A DNA stretch of 64,000 bases. Origin: Symbiodinium natans. Lineage: Eukaryota; Sar; Dinophyceae; Suessiales; Symbiodiniaceae. The stretch's first letter is position 1, and every line of letters starts with the position of its first letter. The notes beneath the pieces are model-generated. The model did not search any database. It worked only from the letters and a program-made list of their open reading frames with translations, and had not been told where the DNA came from. The stretch spans positions 112,501 to 176,500 of the forward strand of contig CAJNDS010002013.1 of the NCBI GenBank assembly GCA_905221605.1. The letters run 5' to 3'. A program made the translations under genes and the position numbers. Of this stretch, positions 46,393 through 57,835 are shown piece after piece.

Positions 46393-46476
46393 CTCCGTGT
46401 TTTCTTCTGGGCAGGTGCCCGCGACACTACGCAGCAGTGCAAAGACGCGCTCTGCCCGCTCAGGTCGCAGTTCAGC
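46393..46476 (-). CDS. Candidate helical-repeat exon, donor uncertain
   Basis: Opens after CTGCAG with AELRPERAERVFALLRSVAG. Possible donors are CGTA|GTGTCG and GCGG|GCACCT, both phase 1, which suits the exon at 43.5 kb. The left limit given is the end of the open frame, not a fixed splice site. Confidence 0.52.
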
Positions 46477-46907
46477 CTGCAGCTTTAGGGTTTGGGGTTT
46501 ATAAGGTTTATAGGGTTTAGAGTTTAGGGTTTAGGGTTTAGGGTTTAGGGTGTAGGTATAATCCCTTAAAGGGCGTATATAGGACCCTCATTCCCTCATT
46601 CCCTACTAAGAACCAGGGAGAACACTGAACCCCAACTTTGCCCTAAACCAAAAACCCGAAACCGGCTTGGGGTTTAGGACGTCGGGTCTGGGATGGAAGG
46701 TTCATTGCTCAAGGAGAGGGTGGGCGTAAAGGATTTTTATACGGCTTGTGCGTTTTGGCGGTTTAGGGTTTTGGTGGTTTTGGGGCTTTTAGGGGTTTTA
46801 GGGTTAAGGGTTAAGGCTTCTAGGGCTCAAGGTTCAGGGTTACGGCGTTTTGGGTTCCTAGGGCACAAGAGGTGGTTTGGATTCCGTCCCATGTCCTCAT
46901 CTTCCTC

Positions 46908-47275
<368 letters not shown>

Positions 47276-47680
47276 CGACCACGAATCACAAAGATAATCA
47301 TAATAATAATTATAGAAATAGAAAAAAATAATAATATAATGACAAATAGCAAGTGATACTAACAATACGACGACAACAAGCACTAGCACCAGCACCATCG
47401 CGTAGTCAGTACCCTTTCCGTCCCTCATAGATAGGACCCTGCAGTGCCTACTATGTGCCGGGATTCACAACACCTACATTCGACGTGCTCCGGGGCCATC
47501 ACGTACATCCAACTAGACATACAAACCAGACCCTACATCCCACACTGAACACACACACGTAAAACAAAATCAACAGATACCGTATAAGTATACAATCTGA
47601 GAAAACGATCTGAAAGGACCTTATCACTGCATTCTTGCGTAGAAAGCATGCTGCCCGACTCCAAGACCTAAACCCGACTT
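47276..47680. other. Unique segment after the CTA microsatellite
   Basis: AT-rich; no array, no recognisable coding region. Confidence 0.6.
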
Positions 47681-47921
47681 GGAGGTTCATGAATACTTCG
47701 GAGTAGGATCAAAGGTATGGCAGCTATGGTTATAGCCTTATTTAGGGTACTTAAGAACCCTACCTTCAAGTAAACCCACAAATCCCAAAATGGCTACGAC
47801 AAAGGCCTTAAGCCCTAAACCCTGAACCCTGGCCCCGACCTGCACACGCTGACGATGTGCTCGCAGGACCTGTCAGAAGCCCAAAACCCAGAACGCAGCG
47901 GTTTTGAGGCCACTGTACTTG

Positions 47922-48028
47922 GCTGCACTCAGGAGGGTAGCTATAGCTTAAACCTTTAGCTGCCTTATTAAGAACCCAATAAACCCAAAAATGGTAAGGA
48001 TCTAAAGCTACCGTAAAGTACCACAAAG
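47922..48028. mobile_element. Dispersed element D, copy 3
   Basis: Same ends as the other copies, slightly shorter. Confidence 0.85.
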
Positions 48029-48555
48029 TGTAAAGCCTTGGACCCGCCAAAACCTAAACCCTGGGCCTCAGGCCCAAGCTCCCCCGTAAAGCCCTAAACC
48101 CAAAACCCTACTTAGGGCTTAGGGCTTAGGGTGGGTATGGTTAGGAGTAGGGTAACTATGGTTATGGCCTTATTCAGGGTCCCCATAACCCCTACGAATA
48201 AGGTACCCATGAACCTTCAAGAAGACCCCTTTACGAGTAGGGTTTCATCCTGGCACCCGAAAACCCTTCAGACCCAATAACCTATTCTTAGGGTTTAGGG
48301 TTTAGGGTTTAGGGTTTAGGGTTTAGGGTTTAGGGTTTAGGGTTGAGGGTTGAGGGTTTAGGGTTGAGGGTTTAGGGTTGAGGGTTGAGGTTTTAGGATC
48401 CCCGGGAGCTTTCAAGTTTAGGGTCCTCAGAGTCGGTGGCCATCGTCCCTTGTCCTCCCTAAACCCTAAACCCTAAACCCTAAACCCTAAACCCTCAACC
48501 CTAAACCCTAAACGGCGCACGCATGGTTTCATCTTTTCCTTGCACAGGGTGGAAC

Positions 48556-48585
48556 TTCGTGCCAAAAACATGAGGCGGATGAGGA
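48556..48585 (-). CDS. Weak candidate exon; strand ambiguous
   Basis: Minus reading SSSASCFWHE keeps phase 0 with 49.1 and 46.4 kb. However, the plus strand has a classic acceptor (pyrimidine tract then TTGCACAG at about 48547) followed by a basic frame, LRAKNMRRMRTRRIK. Either may be real. Confidence 0.25.
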
Positions 48586-48794
48586 CTCGACGGATCAAGG
48601 GGTGTGCGCCTAAACCCCAAATTAAACCCTAAAGACCCTAAACCCTAAACCCTAAACCCTAAACCCTACACCCTAAGCCCTAATCCCTAAGCCCTAAGCC
48701 CCAAGCCCTAAGCCCCAAACCCTGGAGCCACGGTACTTCGGAAATGTCAGCGAACTGGCGCCGGGAGGGGTTCTGGCTGGCGACCCTTTGAGTC

Positions 48795-48925
48795 CTGAAC
48801 TTCGCGAGCTTCGCCAGCTTCGCGCTTCGCCTGAAGCCTGAAGTCTGAAGCTTCGCGAGCTTCGCTCTTCGCTTGAAGCTTGAAGTCTGAAGCTCGGGAG
48901 CTTCGCGAGCTTCGCGCTTCAAAAA
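48795..48925 (+). repeat. GAGCTTCGCGAGCTTCGC minisatellite
   Basis: Degenerate copies of GCTTCGCGAGCTTCGCGCTT with CTTGAAGCTTGAAGTCTGAA. The 93-codon minus frame across it is probably a repeat product. Confidence 0.75.
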
Positions 48926-49050
48926 CGAAGCTTCTCTGACCCGCCCCTGGCTCGCAATCAAATCTTGATCCGTCCTAAGCCCTCAGCCAGACCCTAAATC
49001 CGTAATCTCTAATCCATAAGCCCGAAACCTCAACCCTAAACCTGACCTAC

Positions 49051-49134
49051 CCAGGCATTGGGGCGCAGGAGGGCCTCAGCCAAGGACTCGTGCGAGCTCT
49101 GTTGCACCAGACGACGGACCTCGCCCCAAGTCCT
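49051..49134 (-). CDS. Candidate helical-repeat exon
   Basis: Twenty-eight codons: RTWGEVRRLVQQSSHESLAE and then ALLRPNAW, phase 0, acceptor AAGTCAG, strong donor TGG|GTAGGT. The plus strand is also open and has AG|GTAAGG at about 49169. Confidence 0.52.
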
Positions 49135-49403
49135 CTGACTTGGTTGAAGGGACTAAAGGAGGGACCCAGGTAAGGGACTTTAGGTTGTTTTTTGATTTAA
49201 GGGGTTTTTTAGGGGCTACTTAGGTATGTGTGGGATGTGGGCATGAACTGCTGCTGGCTCTTTTGATAGCTTGTTTCGGACTTGTTCAGGCCCTTAACCA
49301 CAATTCCCCCAAACCCTAAACCCTAAACCCCAAACCCCAAACCCCAAACCCCAAACCCCAAACCCCAAAACCCCAAACCCTAAACCCTAAACCCAAACAG
49401 GAT

Positions 49404-49498
49404 GGCGGGCTTTGTGCCGACAAGAGTGTGCCAGCTGGAAGATGCCCCGGGTGACGTTGAAGAAGCACTGGCCCGGATGTGCAAGATCAAACAATAGG
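49404..49498 (+). CDS. Ambiguous short open segment ending in TAG
   Basis: After AAACAG|G the plus strand reads MAGFVPTRVCQLEDAPGDVE, then EALARMCKIKQ and a stop. The composition looks coding and it could be the last exon of a plus-strand gene, but no plus-strand chain was found. The minus strand is open too. Confidence 0.27.
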
Positions 49499-49515
49499 TG
49501 TGCATGCATACGCGT

Positions 49516-49700
49516 CTCTCTCTCTCTCTCTCTATATATATTCTTATTATTATTATTATAATTATTTATATTTATATTTATATTTATATTTATATTTATC
49601 TATTTATTCATATTTATCTATTTATATATGCATAGATATATCTTTGTATGTATATATGTTTGTATATGTACCTTCAAGTATGTATATTAAAGTATATGCA
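49516..49700. repeat. CT and TATTTA microsatellites
   Basis: (CT)n, TTATTA and TATTTATA blocks. No gene. Confidence 0.9.
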
Positions 49701-49838
49701 TGCTACTCTCCACCCCACATCCACCCCCACCCACCCCCAACCCGCGGACCCCATTCGATTGCAAAGTTCTTTGGATGCATTTGATTTGGGGCTTGGGGGT
49801 CACAGTGGCTTCCCTCCTTCGGCAAAGGACCCGACACA

Positions 49839-49984
49839 TCAGCTGGGCATCTCGAAAGTGGCACATGCACACAGCTCGGCTTCTGGACATTGGGAATCAC
49901 AGACTGTCACGGACTTCACTAGTTTTGTGAGCTCGGCTCCGAATCGCCAAGTGCACACGGGCTTCTGTAGCCAGCCGTTCCGGA
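49839..49984 (-). CDS. Deaminase-like gene terminal exon
   Basis: Two bases, 47 codons and a TGA. Begins RNGWLQKPVCTWRFGAELTK, continues through a Cys-rich stretch (VCDSQCPEAELCACA) and ends FEMPS. Acceptor CTATTGCAG directly next to a TTTAGGG array at 49986. If this TGA is not the true stop, the gene would continue across the microsatellites at 49.5-49.7 kb. Confidence 0.55.
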
Positions 49985-50139
49985 CTGCAATAGGGTTTAG
50001 GGTTAGGGATTAGGGGGTTTAGGGTTGAGGGTTTGGCGTACATGGAGCATACTTCCCAGATTCTGCTTGCTCGCGAGGACCAAGAGCTTCGCCAGTGGGG
50101 GTCGTCGCTTGCTGCATTCCGGATCTTGTATTTGGCATG

Positions 50140-50170
50140 TATTTACATATTATATATACATATGCATATG

Positions 50171-50203
<33 letters not shown>

Positions 50204-50245
50204 CTATATATATATATATACACATATATATATATATGGATGTAT
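50140..50245. repeat. CATATA microsatellite
   Basis: ATGCATATGCATATACATAT blocks followed by (TA)n. Confidence 0.9.
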
Positions 50246-50739
50246 GTACGCGTGTATGTAAGCATCTATGTCCGTGTATGCGCGCAGGTGGCCTGTTTGC
50301 GGGTTACTTGTTCTCTGTTTCACTCGTTTCGGAAGACAGCGCTGGCGTTTTGCGTTCTCTGCTGCTGGTTTCTGGGCTAGGTATCAGTCATCACGACTGG
50401 CGCCTGAAGTAGGTATAGCTGGTTGCTATAACCTCTTTTCCAAGGCGGGGGTGGGGGGGGGGCGGGGAGTTGCATAACCGTTCTTTTCTAATACGCACGA
50501 ACATACAAGCAGCACTAAGACTTCTAAGTCCTAGGGAGATGTCCCTGAGAAAACTCTAAAACCCACCCAAACCTGAAACCCTAAACCCTGAAAGCCTAAA
50601 CTTGAAACCCTAAACCCTGAATCCCAAAACCCTGAAACCCGAAAACCTGAAACCCTAAACCCAAAACCCAAAACCCAGAACCCAAAACCCAAAACCCTAA
50701 ACCCTAAACCCTACGCCCTCTTGAACCCTATCTCCTCGC

Positions 50740-50788
50740 CGAGCCAAGGTCCAGGGAATTCGCCCGCCCTCCGCCTTGCTCCAGGGTG
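50740..50788 (-). CDS. Deaminase-like gene exon 13
   Basis: Sixteen codons plus one base (HPGARRRAGEFPGPWL), phase 0 to 1. Acceptor CTCAAG, GC donor CTCG|GCGAGG. Its phase links exon 12 to the terminal exon. Moderate support only. Confidence 0.42.
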
Positions 50789-51146
50789 CTTGAGGCATTT
50801 AGGAACCTCACAGGGTTTAGGGCCTAAGTGTTTAGGGTTTAGGGCCTAAGGGTTTAGGGTTTAGGGTTTGGGGTCTGGGGTTTAGGGTTTGGGGCTTGTT
50901 GTTTTTGAAGGTTCACGGGTACGGCTGAGGGTTGCAAGTACCCAAAACCAGCTTATCACCGGTCTACAAGGTACCGTGGGCGCGAAGCGAAAACTAGCAG
51001 GGTTCGGGTCGCATTCACAAGGAGTTCAGGATTGGCCTCGGACCCTAAAGCCTCAAACCCTAAACCCTAAAGCCTTAAACCCTAAACCCTAAACCCTAAA
51101 CCCGAACCCTAAACCCTAAACCCTGAACCCCAGGCTTGCCTGGAGC

Positions 51147-51205
51147 CTTGCGCGCGGCCGCAGCCAAGGCTTGCCGCTCCATGGCTCCCAGAGGCGCCAC
51201 GTCAC
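51147..51205 (-). CDS. Deaminase-like gene exon 12
   Basis: Two bases then DVAPLGAMERQALAAAARK, phase 1 to 0. Acceptor ACCCAG, GC donor AAG|GCTCCA. Array of CCCTGAA type on the left, TTTAGGG at 51208 on the right. Antisense also open. Confidence 0.5.
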
Positions 51206-51772
51206 CTGGGTTTAGGGTTTAGGGTTTAGGGTTTAGGGTTTAGGGGTTGGGGTTTAGGGTTTAGGGTTTGGGGTTCGGGGCTTGGGGGTTTAGTGGTTTA
51301 GGGGTTTTAGGGTTTTTGGGGTTTTTTAAGGTATAGGATTTTGGTTTACGGCTTGGGTTGCGCGTGTTTTAAAGTTTTGGGTTTCAGGTCACCTTGGTTT
51401 TGGGGCTTCAGGACTCATATTTGAGGTCTGTTTGGCTTTTTGGGGTTTAGGGCTTCCAGGGTTTTTCGGGTCTAGGGTTGAGGCCTTACAGCGCTTCAAA
51501 TCAGGACCAAGAGTAGGGTTTGTAACGTTTACGGGGTTTGGGGTTTAGGGCTTGTAGGACGTTTGGGGCTATAGGAGGTGCAAATATCTGGTTCGCAGGG
51601 TATACGGTCTGCAGGGTTCATAGGGTTTAGATGCTTTGGAGCTTCGAAAGTTTGCAGGGTTTAGAGGGCGGTTCATAGGGTCTATGGGCAAAACCTCCCT
51701 AATGAAGTGCCTCAACAAGAAGTTTGCTAGCTTTCAATGTCCGGGGTCCCCTGGATCATCGGACTTCGAGGC

Positions 51773-52001
51773 CCCCCGACCCTTCAAGCGCACTCACTGA
51801 GAATCGCTGCTGCCCATCTCCTCTTTCTGCCCGTAGCACCTTGCTCATGATGCCAAGCACGGTTTTGTTGGCTCCTTGCAAATTGCGACTGTCCGGGGAC
51901 GAGAGGTATGCGAGGCGAAATGGCCGGGGTCTGCCGGCTTTGGAGTACGCGGATCCGCATCGGCAGTCGGGCCCTGAAGGGCTGATCTGGCTGTCACTCA
52001 A
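51773..52001 (-). CDS. Deaminase-like gene exon 11, largest exon
   Basis: Open for 76 codons plus one base, phase 0 to 1, beginning LSDSQISPSGPDCRCGSAYS and including GANKTVLGIMSKVLRAERG. Acceptor GTCCAG, GC donor GGGG|GCCTCG. Roughly two thirds of third positions are G or C. The plus strand is also open, but with poorer composition. Confidence 0.52.
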
Positions 52002-52228
52002 CTGGACAACATTGGTGGATTCCAGGTTTCGGGTTTAGGGTTTAGGGTTTAGGGGTTTAGGGGTTTAGGGTTTAGGGTTTAGGGTTTAGGGTTTAGGGTT
52101 TCGGGTTTAGGGTTTAGGGCTCCTGAATGCACTGCACCTTGGATGCCTCAACTCCTGGCCGTGTGTGAGTGGAGACAATGCACTTCACATCCTCTTTCGG
52201 GCTTTCACTCATCGGTTGCTCCTAGACC

Positions 52229-52335
52229 CGGGAGTAACCTAGGAATAAAAAGGGTACCCTTTTTGGCTTTAAGGGGATTATAAGGGAACCCCAACCCTAA
52301 AAAAGGAAAAAAGGGCCTACTCCCGGTCCTGAGTT
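52229..52335. mobile_element. Element A, intact-looking copy
   Basis: Ends AGACCCGGGAGTAACCTAGG and CCTACTCCCGGTCCT form a short inverted repeat. Other A copies or fragments lie at about 3645-3740, 25250-25330, 31663-31780, 55055-55100 and 60260-60375. Confidence 0.75.
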
Positions 52336-52447
52336 GTGACGCCCCCCCCCCCCCCCCCCCCCTCCCAAGACCTAAACCCTATAAAACCTGAACCCTAAAC
52401 CCTGAAACCTGAACCCGCAACCCTAAACCGAGTCAAGGACTGTCATC

Positions 52448-52509
52448 TGTGAGCTCCACGTCGTGCTCAGACGCCAGGGCTTCCTCTTCCTTGGCCGGAG
52501 TTTCTGCGC
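52448..52509 (-). CDS. Deaminase-like gene exon 10, acidic tail
   Basis: Two bases then 20 codons: AETPAKEEEALASEHDVELT. Strongly acidic, like exon 9. Acceptor CTCCCAG; the donor is placed at ACA|GATGAC (GA type) to reach phase 0. A GT at GACA|GTCCTT would leave phase 1 and is the alternative. Confidence 0.5.
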
Positions 52510-53183
52510 CTGGGAGTCGGGGCTCACAGATTTCAGGGAACAAGCATTCAGGCTTCAAATCTATTGGAAACCTCACCCTTATGCAAATGCTAGGGTTTAG
52601 GATTTAGGGTTTTAGGGTTTAGGGTTACGGGTTTAGGGTTACCTCTCATGGTTTGACCCAAAGCCAGCTTGGCTCGGGCGTACTTGGGGTTGAGGGCTTG
52701 GTGGTCTTTAGGCTCTTGGGCCCAACAGTTTCCAAGCCAAGGACGCCAAACCTTACACGGTTTAGGGTTTAGGGTTTAGGACCCCCCCCCCCCCCGAAAA
52801 AAAAAAAAAAAAAAACAACCTAAACCTCCTGGCCCAAACAGTAACCAATTTGCTTAAACTAAAAGGAACCCGAAACCCTAAACCCTGAAACCTACACCCT
52901 AGGAACCGAAAAACCCTAAACCTTAAACCCTACACCCCAAAATCCCAAAACCCTAAAACCCAAAACCCCAAACCCTAAAACCCTAAACCCCAACCCCTAA
53001 ACCCGAAACCCTAAAAACCTAAACCCCAAAACCTACACCCTAAACCTAAAACTCTAAACCCTAAAACCCTAGACCCTAAAACCCGAAAACCCTAAACCCT
53101 CTGCAACCCTAAAACCCTGCACCCTCAACCCTAAAACTCAAAAACCCTAAACCCTAAACCCTAAACCCTAAACAAGGCCTCGC

Positions 53184-53256
53184 CTGATGCCATCTGTGGC
53201 GCCGGGCGCGCCATCGCCGTTGTCTCCGCGGCCGAGACTTCACAGGCCTCCGGCTC
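53184..53256 (-). CDS. Deaminase-like gene exon 9, acidic tail begins
   Basis: Twenty-four codons plus one base, phase 0 to 1 (EPEACEVSAAETTAMARPAP and on). Acceptor CTCAAG, GC donor ATCAG|GCGAGG. The opposite strand is also open here with a fair GTAGGG donor, so strand is supported mainly by phase continuity and by the similar composition of exon 10. Confidence 0.52.
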
Positions 53257-53273
53257 CTTGAGTGGCTTAAGGT

Positions 53274-53675
53274 AGGGTTTAGGGTTTAGGGTTTAGGGTT
53301 TAGGGTTTAGGGTTTAGGGTTTAGGGTTTAGGGTTTAGGGTTTAGGGTTTACGGTTTCGGTTTTAGGGTTTTCGGGTTTAGGGTTTTAGGGTTTAGGGTT
53401 TAGGGTTTTAGGGTTTTAGGGTTTTAGGGTTTTAGGGTTTTAGGGTTTAGGGTTTAGGGTTTAGGGTTTAGGGTTTAGGGTTCAGGGTTCAGGGTTCAGG
53501 GTTTAGGGTTTAGGGTTTAGGGTTTACGGTTTCGGTTTTAGGGTTTTCGGGTTTAGGGTTTTAGGGTTTAGGGTTTAGGGTTTTAGGGTTTTGAGTTTTA
53601 GGGTTTTAGGGTTTTAGGGTTTTAGGGTTTAGGGTTTAGGGTTTAGGGTTTAGGGTTAAGGTTTAGGGTTTAGGG
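53274..53675 (+). repeat. Duplicated mixed TTTAGGG/TTTTAGGG array
   Basis: A stretch of about 175 bp containing TTTACGGTTTCGGTTTTAGG occurs twice (from about 53347 and 53522), with 7-mer and 8-mer (TTTTAGGG) blocks in the same order. Confidence 0.9.
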
Positions 53676-54656
53676 TTTAAGGGGTGTTAAGGGATTAAGC
53701 GTAGGGTTTGGGGAGTACCTGCAAAGCCGGAAGACCATGATTGTGGGCTACAGCTTCCTGCTTTTCCAGCTGGGCTCTCTAAGCAGGGCACAAACGCACC
53801 CCAAGCCATAAAGGAAAGAGATCACAGGCTGTGAGCGACTGTAGGGGGCTAGAATGCTTCGAAGCAGGATGTTGGGCGTAGGTTTGCGGTTTAGGGTTTA
53901 GGGTTTAGGGTAGGGCCTAGGGCTTCGGGCTTAGGGTTGCAAGACCCTGCGTCTATGCCGTCTATGCAGGCCGGCACAGTGCACCGCTCATTGCATACAG
54001 GCCCTAAACCGTGAATCCCTCAGCCCTCGTGTCCTGTTGCTTTACCCTTCTTATCGTATGGCTACTGGACTACCAAGGTTGGTATGGGCCCGGGCAAGCA
54101 ACCAACCACTATTTAACGTCGAAAGCCCACAGAACGAGTGTTTAGGCTTTGGGGTTTAGGGTCTTTATAAGAGAGCCTTGAACCAAAAAAAGGGGGCAGA
54201 AGGGCACCACTGGGTTACCAAGCACCCTATAGCTCTGAACCAGGTCCTCCTAGCCAGGCTAAACAAGAAGAAAGTCGGCTGCCGCTTCATGGGGTGTAGT
54301 AAGCCAGACTCCGGGAGGATCCAACAAGTAGATCCTCTTAAGGGTTTCCAAAATTGACCCCATAGCGTAGTACAGGGTAGTGGGGTTTCTCTTCTTGGAT
54401 CCTCCCACATTTCTGGATGACCCAAGCCAAGGTCGTGGTGCACATGCGCAAATGACCCCCGAGGTCTCGAAAGCCCCGAAGCCCTAAACTCGTAGAACAT
54501 TCCATGCTTGGGTCCTGGATTCCCTTCAGCAACACCTCTAATTGGGGGAGTGGGGAACTTGATGACGCCCTCAACCGGAAGCCCTAAAGTCCTGGAAATT
54601 TCGGGTTAGGGTATCCTATACTCCCTAACCCAGTTCTACACCCTCATCCCTGAACC

Positions 54657-54790
54657 CTAAACCCTATAAACCCTAAACCCTAAACCCTAAACCCTAAACC
54701 CTAAACCCTAAACCCTAAACCCTAAACCCTAAACCCTAAACCCTAAACCCTAAACCCTAAACCCTAAACCCTAAACCCTAAACCCTAAAC
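54657..54790 (-). repeat. CCCTAAA array
   Basis: About 19 units, ending about 15 bp from the exon at 54805. Confidence 0.95.
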
Positions 54791-54804
54791 GAAACGAAGA
54801 GCAC

Positions 54805-54883
54805 CTGCAAAGCCCCGTCGGAGCCACCAGCATGCCAGGGCTGAACGCAGCCGAACTGGAAGCGGATGCCGGAAAACAGCAGC
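54805..54883 (-). CDS. Deaminase-like gene exon 8
   Basis: One base then 26 codons: LLFSGIRFQFGCVQPWHAGG and then SDGALQ. Acceptor CCGTTTCTGCAG|G has a good pyrimidine tract, and the donor is CAG|GTGCTC. Third positions are about 77% GC. Joined to exon 7 it gives MQFQLLFSGIRFQFG, compatible with the helix-strand unit after PCxxC. The preceding intron (3.35 kb) holds the AT-rich and inverted-repeat satellites. Confidence 0.66.
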
Positions 54884-54954
54884 CTGCAGAAACGGAGGGG
54901 ATGCGTAGGGGATGCGTAGGCTGCGTAGGGTTTAGGGATGACCCAGACCCGCAG

Positions 54955-55050
54955 ATTCTATTAAGGGTTCCTAAGAATGAACCACTAGTCGTAGTCTAGG
55001 GTACAATTTTGGGGTTCTACTGTTAATTGATCCTGCCAGGGGCCTGGGTA
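54955..55050. mobile_element. Element K, copy 1
   Basis: TTCCTAAGAATGAACCACTA, GGGTTCTACTGTTAATTGAT and CTGGGTAGGT correspond to the copy at 60.03 kb. Confidence 0.65.
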
Positions 55051-55289
55051 GGTAAGCCCCCAAAAAAAGGGAATAAGGGCCTACTCCGTGTCCGAGTCTA
55101 TGGCATGGTATGGTAATGCCTGCGTTCACTCCACCCTTCTCAAAAATACCAAAAAACCCTCTACACCCTGGACCCTAAAAGCTCTAGACGCCCTTACTAA
55201 GTCCTTAAGGCTCTTGCAATATATATATATATATATATGCTCACCCCCCCCCCCCCCCCCATGACCCACCGTGAGGCCGTGTCGGAGTA

Positions 55290-56720
55290 AGAAATCCATA
55301 CTTAGTCATAGCTATGAATTTAATAAGGACCCTCTTAATTGAACGAAAACCCTATGAAATTCATACGAACCCTATTAAGATTAATAAGACTCTTTTTTGA
55401 ATCAATAGGAATAATGACTTGGAATCATATTTGAGTCAGAGGAACTCCCTATCAAACGTCATGGGAATGCTATTAAAATGTAGAAAAATAATAGGGCCCC
55501 CATGAAGAATAGAGCCTGTGAAAATGAAAAGGGACCCTTTTTGAATTCACGGGAATGTGGGAATTCCATTAAATCTAAATAGGAATCCTATCAATATTTC
55601 TCTTAATCTTGTTATGATGAATTAGAATCCTATTCAATTTATGAGGAATCCCACTAAAATTCATAAGAACCCTTTTACAAATTAAGAGGAGTCTTTTAAA
55701 TGAAGAGGGTCCTACCATCAATTAGAACTTATAAGCAACACCACTAAAAATCATAAGAACCCTATTGGAATCCTTTGAAAATCAAAATGAAATCCTACTA
55801 AATTAATATGAACCAATAGGAATCCTATTAAAATAAATGTGGTTCGGATTTCTAGGCTTCCTGTTAGAATTCATGTGATTCCTATTAGAATTAATTGGAC
55901 AGGAATGCTATTCAAATCTCCAGAAAAAACCATTCCAATTACTTTGCAAGTCACAAACATGAATAGGAACAAATAGGAATCCTAAAAGAAGTATGAGCCC
56001 TTTTCATTTTCAGATGGACCCCTATTGAAACTAAAAGAAGCCACTTTAACATGATTGAGAACCTTGTTGAAATTCATAAGAACCCTGTTTACAAAAACGT
56101 ATTAGGAATCCTTCTACATTGAATAAGAACCCTATGAAAACTCGTAAGAATATTCTGAAATGGTAGAGGAGTCCCATTAAGATGGTCAGGAACTCTTTGA
56201 CATTAATCGGAGTTTATTAGGACCCCCAGTAAAATTTTTAAGAACCCTATTACCAATTGATAGGAATCCTTTTAAAATGAAGAGGAATCCTACTAAAAAC
56301 AATAGGAACCAATAGGAATCCTACAAAATTCAATGTGGTTCCTTTTCCAAATTTCTTGGCTTCCTGTTAGACTTAATGTGATTCCTATTAGAATTAATAG
56401 GGCGAGGAATGCTATTCAATTGTCTAAGAATACCATTAAAATTACTTGGAGACTCACTAAAATGAATAGGCACCAATATGAATCTTAAAAGGATTTTTAA
56501 TTTCAGAGGAACCCTGTTGGAATTAAAAGAGCCACTTGAAAATGATTAAGAACCTTGTTGAAATGCATAAGAACCCTATTGAAAAGTATTAGGAATCCTC
56601 TGATGTTGAATAAGAACCCTCTGAAAGTTCATAAGAATATAAATACAATGAAAAGAAGTCCTATAAAGATGGGTAGGAACCCTTTTACATTAATAGGAAT
56701 AGGAATGCTATTGCTGAGGT
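55290..56720. repeat. AT-rich repeat region with about 495-bp duplication
   Basis: Built from a short motif like AGGAATCCTATTAAAAT with AAGAACCCTATT. A segment starting ACCAATAGGAATCCTA at about 55813 recurs at about 56308 with GGCTTCCTGTTAGA and GAACCTTGTTGAAAT in the same order. No coding signal; far more AT-rich than its surroundings. Confidence 0.85.
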
Positions 56721-56814
56721 TAATATAAGACTGACCAAAACCAACGAGCCTCCAAGCATAGCTACATGTAGAGCTGAACGGTTCTGGCCCGAGAGAGGTA
56801 CGAGGCAAAACCAA

Positions 56815-57835
56815 AAAACCAAAAAAAACATCTTTTTTAGAGAATGGGGAGGGGATTTTGAAAAAGATGGTTTTTTGGTTTTGCCTCGTAAAAAGATGGT
56901 TTTTCATAGGAAAACCAACTTTTCCCACGTAAAAAGATGGTTTTGGTCTGGACTGCCTCAGGAAAACCATCTTTTTGCGAGGTAAAAGTTGGTTTTTGGC
57001 TCCAAAACCATCTTTTACGAGGCAAAACCAAAAAACAAAAAAAAAAACAATCTTTTTTAGAGAATGGGGAGGGGATGTTGAAAAGATGTTTTTTTTGGTT
57101 TTGCCTCGTAAGAAGATGGTTTTCCATAGCAAAACCAACTTTTCCCACGTAAAAAGATGGTTTTGGTCTGGACTGCCTCAGGAAAACCATCTTTTTGCGA
57201 GGTAAAAGTTGGTTTTGGGCTCCAAAACCATCTTTTACGAGGCAAAACCAAAAAAACAAAAAAACCATCTTTTTTAGAGAATGGGGAGGGGATTTTGAAA
57301 AAGATGGTTTTTTTGGTTTTGCCTCGTAAAAAGATGGTTTTCCATAGCAAAACCAACATTTACCACGTAAAAAGATGGTTTTGGACACAAAAACCAACTT
57401 TTGCCTCGTAAAAAGATGGTTTTGGAGCCAAAAACCCAACTTTTCCCTCGTAAAAGGATGGTTTTCCTGAGGCAGACCAGACCAAAACCATCTTTTTACG
57501 TGGGAAAAGTTGGTTTTGCTATGGAAAACCATCTTCTTACGAGGCAAAACCAAAAAAACCATCTTTTTCAACATCCCCTCCCCATTCTCTAAAAAAGATG
57601 GTTTTTTTGTTTTTTTGGTTTTGCCTCGTAAAAGATGGTTTTGGAGCCAAAAACCAACTTTTACCTCGCAACAAGATGGTTTTCCTGAGGCAGTCCAGAC
57701 CAAAACCATCTTTTTACGTGGGAAAAGTTGGTTTTGCTATGAAAAACCATCTTTTTACGAGGCAAAACCAAAAAAACAATCTTTTTCAACATCCCCTCCC
57801 CATTCTCTAAAAAAGATGTTTTTTTTGGTTTTTTG
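56815..57835. repeat. Long inverted repeat of about 220-bp units
   Basis: The marker TTAGAGAATGGGGAGGGGAT occurs at about 56836, 57056 and 57275 on the plus strand, and as its complement at about 57575 and 57787. The two sets meet near 57390. Inner motif AAAACCATCTTTTTACG is repeated dozens of times. ORFs up to 290 codons on both strands are products of the repeat. Confidence 0.92.

Noticed and set aside
48541-48600. Basic plus-strand frame resembling ribosomal protein eL41
   Set aside because: Only a loose similarity in Arg/Lys content; the eL41 sequence pattern does not match.
54165-54574. Minus-strand ORFs of 78-111 codons
   Set aside because: Inside an intron of the deaminase-like gene model, no phase or family support, and sequence resembles other dispersed intronic elements.
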